A DNA stretch of 64,000 nt, from assembly GCF_001854325.1 (NCBI RefSeq), contig NZ_CP017755.1, positions 3,324,587 to 3,388,586 on the forward strand. The letters run 5' to 3'. Under the pieces are notes generated by a model. It saw only the letters and a program-made list of their open reading frames with translations. It had not been told where the DNA came from and ran no database searches. The position numbers and the translations under genes were made by a program. The stretch is from Cupriavidus malaysiensis (lineage in GTDB: Bacteria; Pseudomonadota; Gammaproteobacteria; Burkholderiales; Burkholderiaceae). Below are positions 49,885 through 58,370 of this stretch, one piece after another. Numbering within the stretch: the stretch's first letter is position 1; every line of letters begins with the position of its first letter.

Positions 49885-52800
49885 AAGGCGTCAATCTGTC
49901 CGAATGGGCGCTCAAGCACCCGCAGATGATCGCATTCCTGTTGTTGCTGTTGTCAGTGGCCGGGGTGCTGGCCTACGGCAGCCTGGGCCAGAAGGAAGAC
50001 CCCGAGTTCACGATCAAGACGATGGTGGTGCAGGCCTACTGGCCGGGAAGCTCCGCGCAGCAGATGGCCGACCAGGTTGCCGACAAGCTTGAGCGCAAGT
50101 TGCAGGAGGTGGCGGAGATCGACTATACGTCCACCTACGTGAAGCCGGGGGAGACGCAGATCAAGGTCAACCTGCGCGAGGAAGTACCGCGCTCCGCCGT
50201 ACCGGGTGTGTGGTATCAGGTCCGCAAGAAGATAGGTGACATCCGCCAAACCCTGCCGCAGGGCACGCAGGGGCCCTTCTTCAATGACGAGTTCGGGGAC
50301 ACGTTCGGCAATCTCTACGCCATCACCGGCGACGGATTCAACTATGACGACCTGCGACGGATCGCCGATGCCGCGCGTAACGAGTTCCTTCGCGTCGACG
50401 ACGTCAACAAGGTCGACCTGGTCGGCAAGCAGGAACAGAGTATCTATGTGGAAGTCTCCACTGCCAAGCTCGCTTCGTTGGGGATCGATCCGGCACTGAT
50501 TGCCCAGACCCTGGCGCAAACCAACGTGGTGACGTCGGGCGGGACGGTGCAGACCAGCGCCGAACGGGTGCGGCTGGACGTGAGCGGCGAGTTCGACTCC
50601 GTCGAGGGCATCCGCGCCATCGGCATCCGTGCCGGCCAGCGCACCTTCCGGCTGGGCGATATTGCTGATGTACGTCGCGGTTTCGTGGAGCCGGCCACCT
50701 CGCGGATGCGCTTCAACGGCAACGAGGCCATCGGTCTTGCGGTGAGCATGCGCAAAGGCGGCGACGTGATCCGGCTCGGCACGAAGCTCGATGAAACGGT
50801 GAAGCGCATCGAGTCCACACTGCCGGTCGGGGTGCAGATTCATGCGGTCAGCGACCAGCCGCGCATCGTCGAGCATTCCGTTTTCGAATTCAAGAAGAGT
50901 CTCGCCGAGGCGGTGGTCATCGTGCTCGTGGTGAGTTTCCTGTCGCTGGGCCTGCGGACGGGACTGGTCGTTGCACTGAGCATCCCGCTCGTGCTGGCCA
51001 TGACGTTCCTGGCGATGTACGTGATGGGGATCGACCTGCAACGCATCTCGCTCGGTGCGCTGATCATCGCGCTCGGGCTGCTGGTCGACGACGCCATCAT
51101 CGCCGTCGAAATGATGGCGCTGAAGCTCGAGCAGGGCTGGGACAAGTTCCGCGCCGCCACCTACGCCTACACGGCCACTGCATTCCCGATGCTCACCGGC
51201 ACGCTGATCACGGCGGCGGGCTTTCTTCCGGTCGGCTTCGCCAAGTCCGGCACCGGCGAGTATGTGTACTCGCTGTTTCAGGTGGTGGGAATCTCGCTGC
51301 TGCTGTCGTGGATCGTGGCCGTGCTGTTCACGCCATACCTCGGTTTCAAGCTGTTGAAGGCGCATGTGCACGCCTCGCATGACGAGGAGGCGGTCTACCA
51401 ACGCGGCTTCTATGTCAAGTTCCGCCGCTTCATCGATTTCTGCCTGAGACAGCGCGTGTGGGTGCTCGGCATCACGCTCGCCGCGTTCGTGGGCGCGCTG
51501 GTGCTGTTCAAGGCAGTGCCCCAGCAGTTCTTTCCGGCATCGGACCGGGCCGAGCTGATCGTGGATATGTGGATGCCGGAGGCCTCGACGTTCGAGGCGA
51601 GCCAGAGCGAGGTGCGCAAGCTCGATGCGATGCTCAAGGGCGATCCGGACATCGCCGCGGTGACCAGCTTCGTGGGCAATGGCGCGCCGCGCTTCTACCT
51701 GCCGCTCGATGCACAGACGCCGAACCTGAACCTGGGCGAGATGATCGTGATGACCAAGGGCGGCGAGGCACGTGAGCGCGTGAAGGAAAAGCTCGAGAAG
51801 CTCTTCGCGGAAGACTTTCCCAACGTACGTGGCCGCGTCAACCGGCTCGAGAACGGTCCGCCGGTCGGTTACCCGGTGCAGTTTCGCGTGTACGGGCAGG
51901 ACAACGACAAGGTCCGTGCCATCGGGGACAAGGTGGCGGCCATCATGCGTGAGGAGCCGCACGTGCGCCAGGTCAACCAGGACTGGGGCGAGCGCATCAA
52001 GCGCGTGCAGGTCGACGTCGATCAGGACAAGGCACGTGCGCTGGGCGTCAGCTCAGGCCAGATCAAGCAGGCGCTGGAGGCATCGATCTCGGGCACGCCG
52101 ATCACGCAGTTCCGCGAGGAAGACCAGGATATCGACGTTGTATCGCGCCTCGTCGCAGCGGAGCGCACGGACCTGAACAACCTGAAGGACGCCAAGATCT
52201 ATGTGCGCGACGGCAAGTTCGTGCCGGTCTCGCAGGTGGCCCGCCTCACGCTCGCCAGCGAGGAAGGTGAGCTGTGGCGGCGCAACCGCGTGCCGACGAT
52301 GACCGTGCGTGCCGATATCGCCGGGGCGCAGGCGCCCGACGTCACGCGTGCGTTGCAGCCCAGGATCGACGCCCTCGAGAAGGATCTGCCGCTCGGTTAC
52401 GGCATTGAGATCGGCGGTGCGGCGGAATCGAGCGCGAAGGCACAACGCTCAGTGTTTGCTGTGATGCCCTTGACCATTATCGCGGTGCTCGTGCTGTTGA
52501 TGATCCAGTTGCAGGACATGAAGAAGATGGCGATTGTCCTGATGACCGCGCCGCTCGGCCTGATCGGTGTGAGCGTGGTGCTGGCCGCCTTCCGGATTCC
52601 GTTCGGTTTCGTTGCGATGCTCGGTGTCATCGCGCTCGCTGGCATGATCATCCGCAACTCGGTGATCCTGGTCGTGCAGATCGACGAGGACGTGCGCGCC
52701 GGCGTTCCGCTGTGGACGGCCATCGTCGAGGCGGCGGTGCGGCGTTTGCGGCCGATCGTGCTGACGGCACTGGCGGCCATCCTGGCGATGGTGCCGCTCA

Positions 52801-52934
52801 CCCATTCTGTGTTCTGGGGCCCCATGGCGTGGGCAATCATGGGCGGCCTCGCCGTGGCCACGGTGCTGACGCTCGTGTTCCTTCCCACCTTGTATGCGAC
52901 GTGGTACCGGGCCAAGCGCCCCGCGACCGTCTGA
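49881..52934 (+). CDS. RND efflux pump inner-membrane transporter
   Basis: A 1017-residue protein beginning at GTG 49881. Twelve membrane helices and two large periplasmic loops as expected: first helix IAFLLLLLSVAGVLAYGSLG, the signature LLVDDAIIAVEMMALKLEQG in helix 4 with the proton-relay aspartates, a TrpGlySer-like PGSSAQQMADQVADKLERKL in the porter domain, and a second-half helix set ending VLTLVFLPTLYATWYRAKRP. The porter sequence resembles MexK/TriC-type pumps more than AcrB. Substrates are unknown; a TetR-controlled tripartite pump usually exports drugs, detergents or lipids. Confidence 0.93.
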   Translation: MKGVNLSEWALKHPQMIAFLLLLLSVAGVLAYGSLGQKEDPEFTIKTMVVQAYWPGSSAQQMADQVADKLERKLQEVAEIDYTSTYVKPGETQIKVNLREEVPRSAVPGVWYQVRKKIGDIRQTLPQGTQGPFFNDEFGDTFGNLYAITGDGFNYDDLRRIADAARNEFLRVDDVNKVDLVGKQEQSIYVEVSTAKLASLGIDPALIAQTLAQTNVVTSGGTVQTSAERVRLDVSGEFDSVEGIRAIGIRAGQRTFRLGDIADVRRGFVEPATSRMRFNGNEAIGLAVSMRKGGDVIRLGTKLDETVKRIESTLPVGVQIHAVSDQPRIVEHSVFEFKKSLAEAVVIVLVVSFLSLGLRTGLVVALSIPLVLAMTFLAMYVMGIDLQRISLGALIIALGLLVDDAIIAVEMMALKLEQGWDKFRAATYAYTATAFPMLTGTLITAAGFLPVGFAKSGTGEYVYSLFQVVGISLLLSWIVAVLFTPYLGFKLLKAHVHASHDEEAVYQRGFYVKFRRFIDFCLRQRVWVLGITLAAFVGALVLFKAVPQQFFPASDRAELIVDMWMPEASTFEASQSEVRKLDAMLKGDPDIAAVTSFVGNGAPRFYLPLDAQTPNLNLGEMIVMTKGGEARERVKEKLEKLFAEDFPNVRGRVNRLENGPPVGYPVQFRVYGQDNDKVRAIGDKVAAIMREEPHVRQVNQDWGERIKRVQVDVDQDKARALGVSSGQIKQALEASISGTPITQFREEDQDIDVVSRLVAAERTDLNNLKDAKIYVRDGKFVPVSQVARLTLASEEGELWRRNRVPTMTVRADIAGAQAPDVTRALQPRIDALEKDLPLGYGIEIGGAAESSAKAQRSVFAVMPLTIIAVLVLLMIQLQDMKKMAIVLMTAPLGLIGVSVVLAAFRIPFGFVAMLGVIALAGMIIRNSVILVVQIDEDVRAGVPLWTAIVEAAVRRLRPIVLTALAAILAMVPLTHSVFWGPMAWAIMGGLAVATVLTLVFLPTLYATWYRAKRPATV

Positions 52935-52963
52935 TCGCGGATCGGATGTTGAGAGTGATTGTG

Positions 52964-54319
52964 ATGAAGCGATTGAATATGGCCCTGCGGGCCGGACAGG
53001 TGGCCCTCGGCTGCATGCTTTTCCTGAGCGCCGGGGATTCCGGCGCGATCGACCTCGTGGGCGCCTATGAGCAGGCGTTGGCGCATGATCCGACAACCCT
53101 TGCCGCGAACGATGCGCTGACGGCCGGGCAGGAGAAGGCCGTGCAGGGCCGCGCCCTGCTGCTTCCCAGCGTCAGATTGCAGGGGGGAGTGGGCCGGACC
53201 GTGGCGCATGCGTCCGCGGCTGACGACGGCGCGTCGCTGATCTCGCCCAATACTTCGGGCACCTTGAGGCAGGCCGGCGTGGTGCTGGTGCAGCCGATAT
53301 ACGACCGCGGCGCGGTGGCGGCGAAGAAGCAACTGCGCGAGCAGACGAACCTGGCGCAAACACAGTTCGGCCAGTCGCGCCAGGATCTCGCCCTGCGTGT
53401 GGCCGAAGCCTACTTCGGCGTGGTACTGGGCGAGGAGACGCTACGCGTGGTGCAGGCCGAGAAGGCGGCCCTGCGGCAGCAGCGCGACCGCGCCAGGGCC
53501 CGCTTCGACATCGGGCAGGGCAAGATCACCGACCTACATGAGGCCCAGGCGCGCCTGGACGGCGTGGAGAGCCGTGAAGTGACGGCGCAATCCGCGCTGG
53601 AGCAGCGTCGCACGCGCTTCCAGGAGATCGTCGGCACGTCGCCCGATCAACTAAGCGGGCTCGCGGCCCGCTTTGTGCCACGGCCGCCGGAGCCGGACAA
53701 TCTCGCGGCGTGGCAGGCCAGGGGGGAAGAGCAGAGCTTCCTCGTCAAGACCCGGCAGTCGGAACTCGACATTGCCGGCGCCGAGATCGACAAGTACCGT
53801 CTCGCCAGCCGCCCGACCGTATCGCTCGTGGCGGGTTACACCACACAAGGGCAGAGCGGCAATCTAGCTCCCTGGGTTGCGGCCAATACGCGCTCCGCGA
53901 CGGTGGGGTTGCAAGTCAACATTCCGCTGTACGCAGGCGGCGGACTGGACTCGCGCGAGCGGGAGTCCGTTGCGAAGAAGAGCCAGGCCGAGCAGCAGCT
54001 TGCTGCGGCCCGGCGCGATGTGCGCCTGAGCGTGCAGGACGGGTTTCTGTCGGTGAAGACCGGCGTGTCGCGTATCGCTGCACTTGAGCAGTCGTTGACG
54101 TCGGCACGTAGCGCGCTGGCGGCGACGACCCTTGGCCGGGACGTTGGCACCCGCACCGAGCCCGACGTGCTCGACGCGCAGCAGCGCGTGTTCGCCGCTG
54201 AATTGGACGTGGTGCAAGCACGGCTGGACTACCTGCTCGGCCGCCTGCGGCTTGCCGCAGCGACGGGCGAATTGAGCGAGGACACCCTCCGTTCGCTCAG
54301 CGACTGGCTCGCTTCCTGA
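52964..54319 (+). CDS. TolC-family outer-membrane channel protein
   Basis: A 451-residue protein, 30 bases after the pump gene. ATG 52964 (MKRLNMALRAGQ) gives a good signal peptide ending near DSGAIDL; an ATG 18 bases earlier is possible. The two TolC repeat halves are seen as LVGAYEQALAHDPTTLAAND, RARARFDIGQGKITDLHEAQ and TRQSELDIAGAEIDKYRLAS, VGLQVNIPLYAGGGLDSRER, RDVGTRTEPDVLDAQQRVFA. It forms the outer-membrane exit duct for the RND pump and is nearest to type I/TolC proteins by its DxxxAQ motifs. Completes a three-gene efflux operon. Confidence 0.92.
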   Translation: MKRLNMALRAGQVALGCMLFLSAGDSGAIDLVGAYEQALAHDPTTLAANDALTAGQEKAVQGRALLLPSVRLQGGVGRTVAHASAADDGASLISPNTSGTLRQAGVVLVQPIYDRGAVAAKKQLREQTNLAQTQFGQSRQDLALRVAEAYFGVVLGEETLRVVQAEKAALRQQRDRARARFDIGQGKITDLHEAQARLDGVESREVTAQSALEQRRTRFQEIVGTSPDQLSGLAARFVPRPPEPDNLAAWQARGEEQSFLVKTRQSELDIAGAEIDKYRLASRPTVSLVAGYTTQGQSGNLAPWVAANTRSATVGLQVNIPLYAGGGLDSRERESVAKKSQAEQQLAAARRDVRLSVQDGFLSVKTGVSRIAALEQSLTSARSALAATTLGRDVGTRTEPDVLDAQQRVFAAELDVVQARLDYLLGRLRLAAATGELSEDTLRSLSDWLAS

Positions 54320-54331
54320 CCAGGACCTCCC

Positions 54332-54841
54332 ATGCTCGGTGATCTGCAGCACTATTGGAGCGGTAGCTTCCTGGCCGCCAACGCGTTCATCGGCTTGAAC
54401 CTGGTGGGCGCGTTGCTGCTCGGCATGCTGGTGGGCTACGAGCGGTCGTACAACGGTCGTGCCGCCGGCATGCGCACCTATGGGCTCGTCTGCATGGCGT
54501 CCACCGCGCTGACCGTGTCCGTCGGTCACGCGCCGCTCTGGTACGGCGGCACCACAGCGCACATCCAGGCAGATTCGGCACATGCCATCCAGGGCGTCAT
54601 CACCGGCATCGGCTTCCTCCGCGCCGGGGTCATCATGAAGGACGGCATGCGCGTCCGCGGCCTGACGACCGCTGCATCTGTCTGGGCCGTTGCCGCGACG
54701 GGCGTGCTCCTTGGGGTTGGGTTCTATGCGGCTGCGCTGCTGCTCGCCGTCCTATGCGTGGGCTCGATGTCTCTGGTGCATCCGCTGGAGTCTCGGCGGG
54801 AGAACGCGGAAGGGATTTCCATCCGCCAAAAAACCGCTTGA
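54332..54841 (+). CDS. MgtC/SapB family membrane protein
   Basis: A 169-residue protein starting 12 bases after the tolC-like gene, so likely the fourth gene of the operon. Membrane helices with the MgtC hallmarks: LNLVGALLLGMLVGYERSYN, AAGMRTYGLVCMASTALTVS, VITGIGFLRAGVIMKDGMRV, RGLTTAASVWAVAATGVLLG. The C-terminal ACT-like extension of long MgtC proteins is absent. The family includes virulence factor MgtC, which acts on the F-type ATP synthase and Mg adaptation in Salmonella. Linkage to the pump is unusual; role here unknown. Confidence 0.9.
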   Translation: MLGDLQHYWSGSFLAANAFIGLNLVGALLLGMLVGYERSYNGRAAGMRTYGLVCMASTALTVSVGHAPLWYGGTTAHIQADSAHAIQGVITGIGFLRAGVIMKDGMRVRGLTTAASVWAVAATGVLLGVGFYAAALLLAVLCVGSMSLVHPLESRRENAEGISIRQKTA

Positions 54842-54866
54842 AATGAGATTAATTCCCATTTACAAT
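54838..54866 (+). promoter_or_regulatory. Sigma-70 promoter with a Fur box in its spacer
   Basis: -35 TTGAAA (54838-54843), a 17-base spacer and -10 TACAAT (54861-54866). TGAGATTAATTCCCA (54844-54858) between them matches the Fur 7-1-7 consensus at 10 of 14 positions. The -35 box begins inside the last codons of the mgtC-like gene. Downstream lie about 390 bases without a gene, then the Fur-family gene. Confidence 0.65.
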
Positions 54867-55253
54867 GCGTTCCATCGTTCAGCGCGCAAGCGAAAGCAGC
54901 ACAAGGGAAGCGGTGGAAGGCAGCGGCAAACCCTGTCCTCCTCCATCCCCAAGCCGGCGCCGCGAACGAACAGGATTCCGGTAGCGTCGCCCTCGGCGGC
55001 GCACCCAACCGTCTTTTGTGGGGACCGCTCCGTCACGCGGAGCGTTTGGCAGTAGCCAGTCGTCAGAGGACCGGTGCGGCAATGAGACCCGCCAATCCGG
55101 TCGCTACTCGGGCGACAAGCCAGGCCACCTTTTTATTCCTGCGCGCCGTGCCTGCCACGGCGCGCGCCGCTCGGGGCGTCGCGCAGCGGCCCGGTGGTCT
55201 GCCAGGCCTCCGCGCGGCGTCCCGGCCATCCGCCCTTGCCGGGCTTGTGCCGC
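54867..55253. other. Long leader or small-RNA region behind the Fur-box promoter
   Basis: About 390 bases lead from the Fur-box promoter to the Fur-family gene. A 39-codon frame from ATG 54865 would start on the -10 box and is not credible. A hairpin CGCTCCG, TCACG, CGGAGCG (55026-55044) is followed by only TTT. A riboswitch was considered but no known motif fits. Confidence 0.5.
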
Positions 55254-55700
55254 ATGCTTATGCCACCCGATAGCTCCGATCCCATCGACCTGAAGCGCGC
55301 CGGCCTGAAGGCCACCTCGCCGCGCATGCGCGTGCTGGAGGTGTTCCGCGCCAGCACCCAGCGCCACCTGAGCGCCGAAGAGGTCTATCGCGCGCTGCTG
55401 TCGCAGGACCTCGATGCCGGGCTGTCGACCATCTACCGCGTGCTCAACCAGCTGGTGCAGGCGAACATCCTGGTGCGCCGCACCTTCGAGTCCGACCATG
55501 CGGTGTTCGAGCTCAACGAGGGCGGCCACCACGACCACCTGATCTGCGTGAGCTGCGGCCGCGTCGAGGAGTTCACCGACGAGGGCATCGAACGGCGCCA
55601 GCGCGAGGTGGCCTCGGCCAAGAACTTCGCGCTGCGCGAGCACATGCTGGTGCTGTACGGCCTGTGCCCGGCGTGCCACGCGCGCGAGTCGCTGGACTGA
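55254..55700 (+). CDS. Fur-family metalloregulator
   Basis: A 148-residue protein. ATG 55254 or 55260; the binding site is weak. Winged helix: KATSPRMRVLEVFRASTQRH, then LSAEEVYRALLSQDLDAGLS and TIYRVLNQLVQANILVRRTF. Dimer/metal region: EGGHHDHLICVSCGRVEEFT (Fur metal site with CxxC) and LCPACHARESLD (second CxxC). The HHDHLICxxCG stretch is that of true Fur rather than Zur or PerR. The promoter with a Fur box at 54838 suggests autoregulation or control by another Fur. Genomes of this group often keep more than one Fur; the main copy is usually beside omlA/smpA, so this may be a paralogue. Confidence 0.9.
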   Translation: MLMPPDSSDPIDLKRAGLKATSPRMRVLEVFRASTQRHLSAEEVYRALLSQDLDAGLSTIYRVLNQLVQANILVRRTFESDHAVFELNEGGHHDHLICVSCGRVEEFTDEGIERRQREVASAKNFALREHMLVLYGLCPACHARESLD

Positions 55701-55749
55701 AGACGGGGGCCGGCGCGCCCCGCCACCCGCATCCATCGGAGGCTGCACC

Positions 55750-56007
55750 ATGGCCCGCAGCAGCAAGCCGCTCCCCGAACTCAGGCAGATGCTGGCGCAA
55801 TGCCTGCTCGAAGTACCCGGCTGCGGCGACTGCGAGTTGCGCGCGGTCTGCGTGCATCGCCCCGACCATACCGGCTGCAACTGGAGCGCGGAGGTCGACT
55901 TCCCTGCGCGCGGCGAGGAGGAGGCGGTGCGCGACCTGCCGCGGGCCCGCCGCGTGATCGTGCTGATGCGCGAACGCTACAACGTCGTACCGGGCAGCGC
56001 TGCCTGA
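55750..56007 (+). CDS. Cys-rich conserved hypothetical protein, 85 aa
   Basis: GGAGG precedes ATG 55750, 49 bases after the Fur-family gene. The chain has a Cys cluster in the first 45 residues (CLLEVPGCGDCELRAVC, then VHRPDHTGCNWS), spaced like a metal or Fe-S site, then a helix-rich tail (AVRDLPRARRVIVLMRERYN). No signal peptide. Proximity to the Fur gene on the same strand suggests a metal-related role, but I do not know this family. Confidence 0.65.
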   Translation: MARSSKPLPELRQMLAQCLLEVPGCGDCELRAVCVHRPDHTGCNWSAEVDFPARGEEEAVRDLPRARRVIVLMRERYNVVPGSAA

Positions 56008-56094
56008 AGCACGCGGGACGCTGCGGCGGGGCGCGCGCGGTTAGAATTGGCGCCGCGCGCCGCTGCCGCGGCGGCATGACCTTCCCGCCCTCGC

Positions 56095-56913
56095 ATGCTC
56101 CCTGCTTTTTCCCCGCGCCGCTGCGCGCTTGCCGCCGGCCTGCTGCTGTGCGGCCTGTTCCTGTCCGGCCAGGCGTCGGCACAGGCCGATGCCCCGGCCG
56201 AGGCGAAACCGGACGCCCCCGCCGGCAACTGGAAGATCGCCGCCGGCCCGGGCGTCTACGTCGCGCCCGACTTCCCCGGCTCGCGCCACGCGCTGGTCTA
56301 TCCCATCGTCTACCAGGACATCGACTACGCCGGGCGCTTCTTCTCGCGCGGCTTCGATTTCCTCGGTGCCTACCTGCTCAACAACGATGTGTGGCAGGTC
56401 GGCGCCGACTTCCAGCTCGACCCCACCTGGCGCCGCGCGCGCGACGATGCGCGCCTGAACGGCCTGGGCGACGTGCAGATGACGGTGCGCGCGCGCGCTT
56501 TCGCGCAGGCGCAGATCTCCTTCGTCACGCTGTCGGCCGACCTGGCGCAGGACATCGGCGGCCAGAAGCAGGGCCTGATCGCCAACGGCGACGTGCTGTT
56601 CAGCCTGCCGGCCGGCAAATGGCTGTTCACGATGGGCCCGGGCGTGACCTGGGGCAACGGGCAGTACATGCGCACCTTCTTCGGCGTGAACGCGCAGCAG
56701 AGCCGGGATTCGGGCCTGCCGGTGTACAGCGTGGGGGCCGGGCTGCGCGAGTGGCACGCTAACGCCATCGTCAGCTACGACATCTCGCGCCGCTGGTCGG
56801 CGCTGGGGGCGGTGACCTTCGCCCGCTTGCGCGGCGATGCCGGGGCCAGCCCGATCACGGAGCGGCGCCAGCAATGGACCGCGATGGGCGCGCTGACCTA
56901 TCGCTTCCGCTGA
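56095..56913 (+). CDS. MipA/OmpV family outer-membrane protein
   Basis: A 272-residue protein. Signal peptide about 1-30 (LAAGLLLCGLFLSGQASAQA). The beta-barrel pattern of MipA/OmpV: WKIAAGPGVYVAPDFPGSRH, FFSRGFDFLGAYLLNNDVWQ, ANGDVLFSLPAGKWLFTMGP, YSVGAGLREWHANAIVSYDI, and the C-terminal aromatic end TAMGALTYRFR. In E. coli MipA scaffolds the murein-synthesising complex; in Vibrio OmpV is a major porin. The barrel is complete. It is read alone after the Fur cluster. Confidence 0.87.
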   Translation: MLPAFSPRRCALAAGLLLCGLFLSGQASAQADAPAEAKPDAPAGNWKIAAGPGVYVAPDFPGSRHALVYPIVYQDIDYAGRFFSRGFDFLGAYLLNNDVWQVGADFQLDPTWRRARDDARLNGLGDVQMTVRARAFAQAQISFVTLSADLAQDIGGQKQGLIANGDVLFSLPAGKWLFTMGPGVTWGNGQYMRTFFGVNAQQSRDSGLPVYSVGAGLREWHANAIVSYDISRRWSALGAVTFARLRGDAGASPITERRQQWTAMGALTYRFR

Positions 56914-56974
56914 CGGTCTCGGCGACGGTCCCGCGACGCGGGGTGGCGTCCCGCCCTGCCGCCCTGCGCGGCAC

Positions 56975-57886
56975 TCAGCTGCGCGCGGCGGACGGTGCCG
57001 CCACCGGCGCGGCCGGCCGCAGCACCAGCCAGACGGCGCCGCCGATCAGCGCGCCGCCGGCCAGGTGGGCCCAGGACAACCGCTCGCCCAGGAACAGCGC
57101 CCCCCACACCACGCCGAACGGCGGAATCAGGAAGGTCACGGTCAACGAGCGCACCGGACCGAGGTCGGCGATCAGGCGGTAGTAGAGGATGTAGGCGATG
57201 GCGGTACACAGCATGCCCACGGCGACCATCGCGCCCCATACCGTCGGCCCGGCCAGCGGCAGCGTATTGTGCTGCCACAGCGAGACGGCGCTGAACGGCA
57301 GCAGGAAGAGCGTGGCGCCCACCATGCTGCCCGCCGCCACCAGGCGGCTGTCGAGGCCGCCGCGCGCCGTGATCCACTTGCGCGCCAGGAAGCCGGCCAG
57401 GCCGTAGCAGGCGGTCGCCACCAGGCAGGCTGCCGCGCCCAGCAGCACCTGCGCCGTGAAGGCCACGGGACCGCTGCGCGTCAGCACCGCCACGCCGGCC
57501 ACGCCGAGCACCACGCCGAGCGCCTTGGCACGCGTCAGCCGTTCGGCGAAGAACAGCGTCCCGATCAGCACTCCCATCAGCGGCGTCATGGCATTGAACA
57601 CGGCCGAATAGCCGGCCGGCAGCCACAGCGCGGCCACCGCGTACATGACGAAGGGGATGCCGGAGTTGATCACGCCCAGGGCCATCACCGCCGGCCATTT
57701 GCCCCGCATGTCCCAGCGCACGCGCAGCAGCACCAGGCAGCCGGCCAGCGTGACGGCACCGATCAGCACGCGCAGGAAGGCCGCGGTCAGCGGGCCCAGC
57801 ACGGGAGCGCCGATGCGGATGAAGAGGAAGCTGGCGCCCCAGATGGCGGATAGCGCCAGCAGGCGGGCGAGGTCGGAGACGGTCAT
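56975..57886 (-). CDS. EamA-family (DMT) transporter
   Basis: A 303-residue protein with ten membrane helices in two EamA halves: LLALSAIWGASFLFIRIGAP opens the first, with TPLMGVLIGTLFFAERLTRA closing it; LLGAAACLVATACYGLAGFL opens the second, with LIPPFGVVWGALFLGERLSW closing it. The repeated glutamate (FFAER, FLGER) is typical. Drug/metabolite-superfamily exporters of this type move amino acids or small metabolites; the substrate is unknown. ATG 57886 has a weak binding site. Divergent from the PadR-like gene, with a candidate small RNA between. Confidence 0.88.
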   Translation of the reverse strand: MTVSDLARLLALSAIWGASFLFIRIGAPVLGPLTAAFLRVLIGAVTLAGCLVLLRVRWDMRGKWPAVMALGVINSGIPFVMYAVAALWLPAGYSAVFNAMTPLMGVLIGTLFFAERLTRAKALGVVLGVAGVAVLTRSGPVAFTAQVLLGAAACLVATACYGLAGFLARKWITARGGLDSRLVAAGSMVGATLFLLPFSAVSLWQHNTLPLAGPTVWGAMVAVGMLCTAIAYILYYRLIADLGPVRSLTVTFLIPPFGVVWGALFLGERLSWAHLAGGALIGGAVWLVLRPAAPVAAPSAARS

Positions 57887-58187
57887 GGCGGGGGAAAAGG
57901 CGTCGATGGCAGTGGGAATCCGGAGTTGCCCGGTGTTGCCATTACAGCACCGCTGGCAGCCGCTTGCTGGCTGATTTCGGACATTTCCCCACGCCGGCCG
58001 CCAGCGCATGATGCAAGGATTGGGGCCGGGGGCCAGTCCCGGCCGAACCGGCCTGCCCGCCAGAGGGAAATGCGGCGATCGGCAGGAGAAAGACGCCGGA
58101 TGCGGGCGCGATGTGCGCGGTTGTCACCTTGCGAGGGCGGGACCGTGGACTCCTCCCCCACTGAAGAAGGGAGTGTGATACAGGATG

Positions 58188-58217
58188 GTGACAACCTGTA
58201 TTAAGCAGATTTAAAAT
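58188..58217 (+). promoter_or_regulatory. Candidate promoter of a short transcript
   Basis: -35-like GTGACA (58188-58193), an 18-base spacer and -10 TAAAAT (58212-58217). Confidence 0.4.
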
Positions 58218-58223
58218 CTGATC

Positions 58224-58294
58224 TGCGCCAGAGTTAATTGACCCCTCCGACGCATTCCCGACAAGCCGCCACGGACGTGGCGGCTTCTTTTTTT
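58224..58294 (+). ncRNA. Candidate small RNA of about 70 nt
   Basis: The stretch between the promoter-like pair and the terminator has no reading frame and ends in a strong hairpin with a T tract. The interpretation as a small RNA rests only on those two signals; a leader or attenuator for the PadR-like gene is the alternative. Confidence 0.3.
58264..58294 (+). terminator. Intrinsic terminator
   Basis: AGCCGCCAC, loop GGAC, GTGGCGGCT, then TCTTTTTTT. A nine-pair perfect stem with a T tract, reading rightward. No plus-strand gene lies between it and the divergent EamA gene. Confidence 0.85.
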
Positions 58295-58323
58295 GCCGCT
58301 CTATGCGGCGCACGGTTCACAAC

Positions 58324-58329
58324 TATAAT
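58324..58329 (+). promoter_or_regulatory. -10 box TATAAT upstream of the PadR-like gene
   Basis: A perfect TATAAT 41 bases before ATG 58371; no good -35 box is found at 17 bases. Confidence 0.35.
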
Positions 58330-58370
58330 TCAAAGTCAACCGTTGGCGTACATGCTGCGTTTGCAGCGTC

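Larger units (their letters stand above)
57887..58370. other. Divergent region with candidate small RNA
   Basis: 484 bases between the leftward EamA gene and the rightward PadR-like gene. It contains a promoter-like pair (58188-58217), a strong intrinsic terminator (58264-58294) with no plus-strand gene before it, and a TATAAT at 58324-58329. Confidence 0.6.

Noticed and set aside
49953..51962. 669-codon minus-strand frame opposite the RND pump
   Set aside because: His/Arg/Gln-rich, no domain; shadow of the pump gene.
54867..55253. Cobalamin or other riboswitch ahead of the Fur-family gene
   Set aside because: Short fragments such as AGCCAGG occur, but conserved cores of known riboswitches are absent or in the wrong order.
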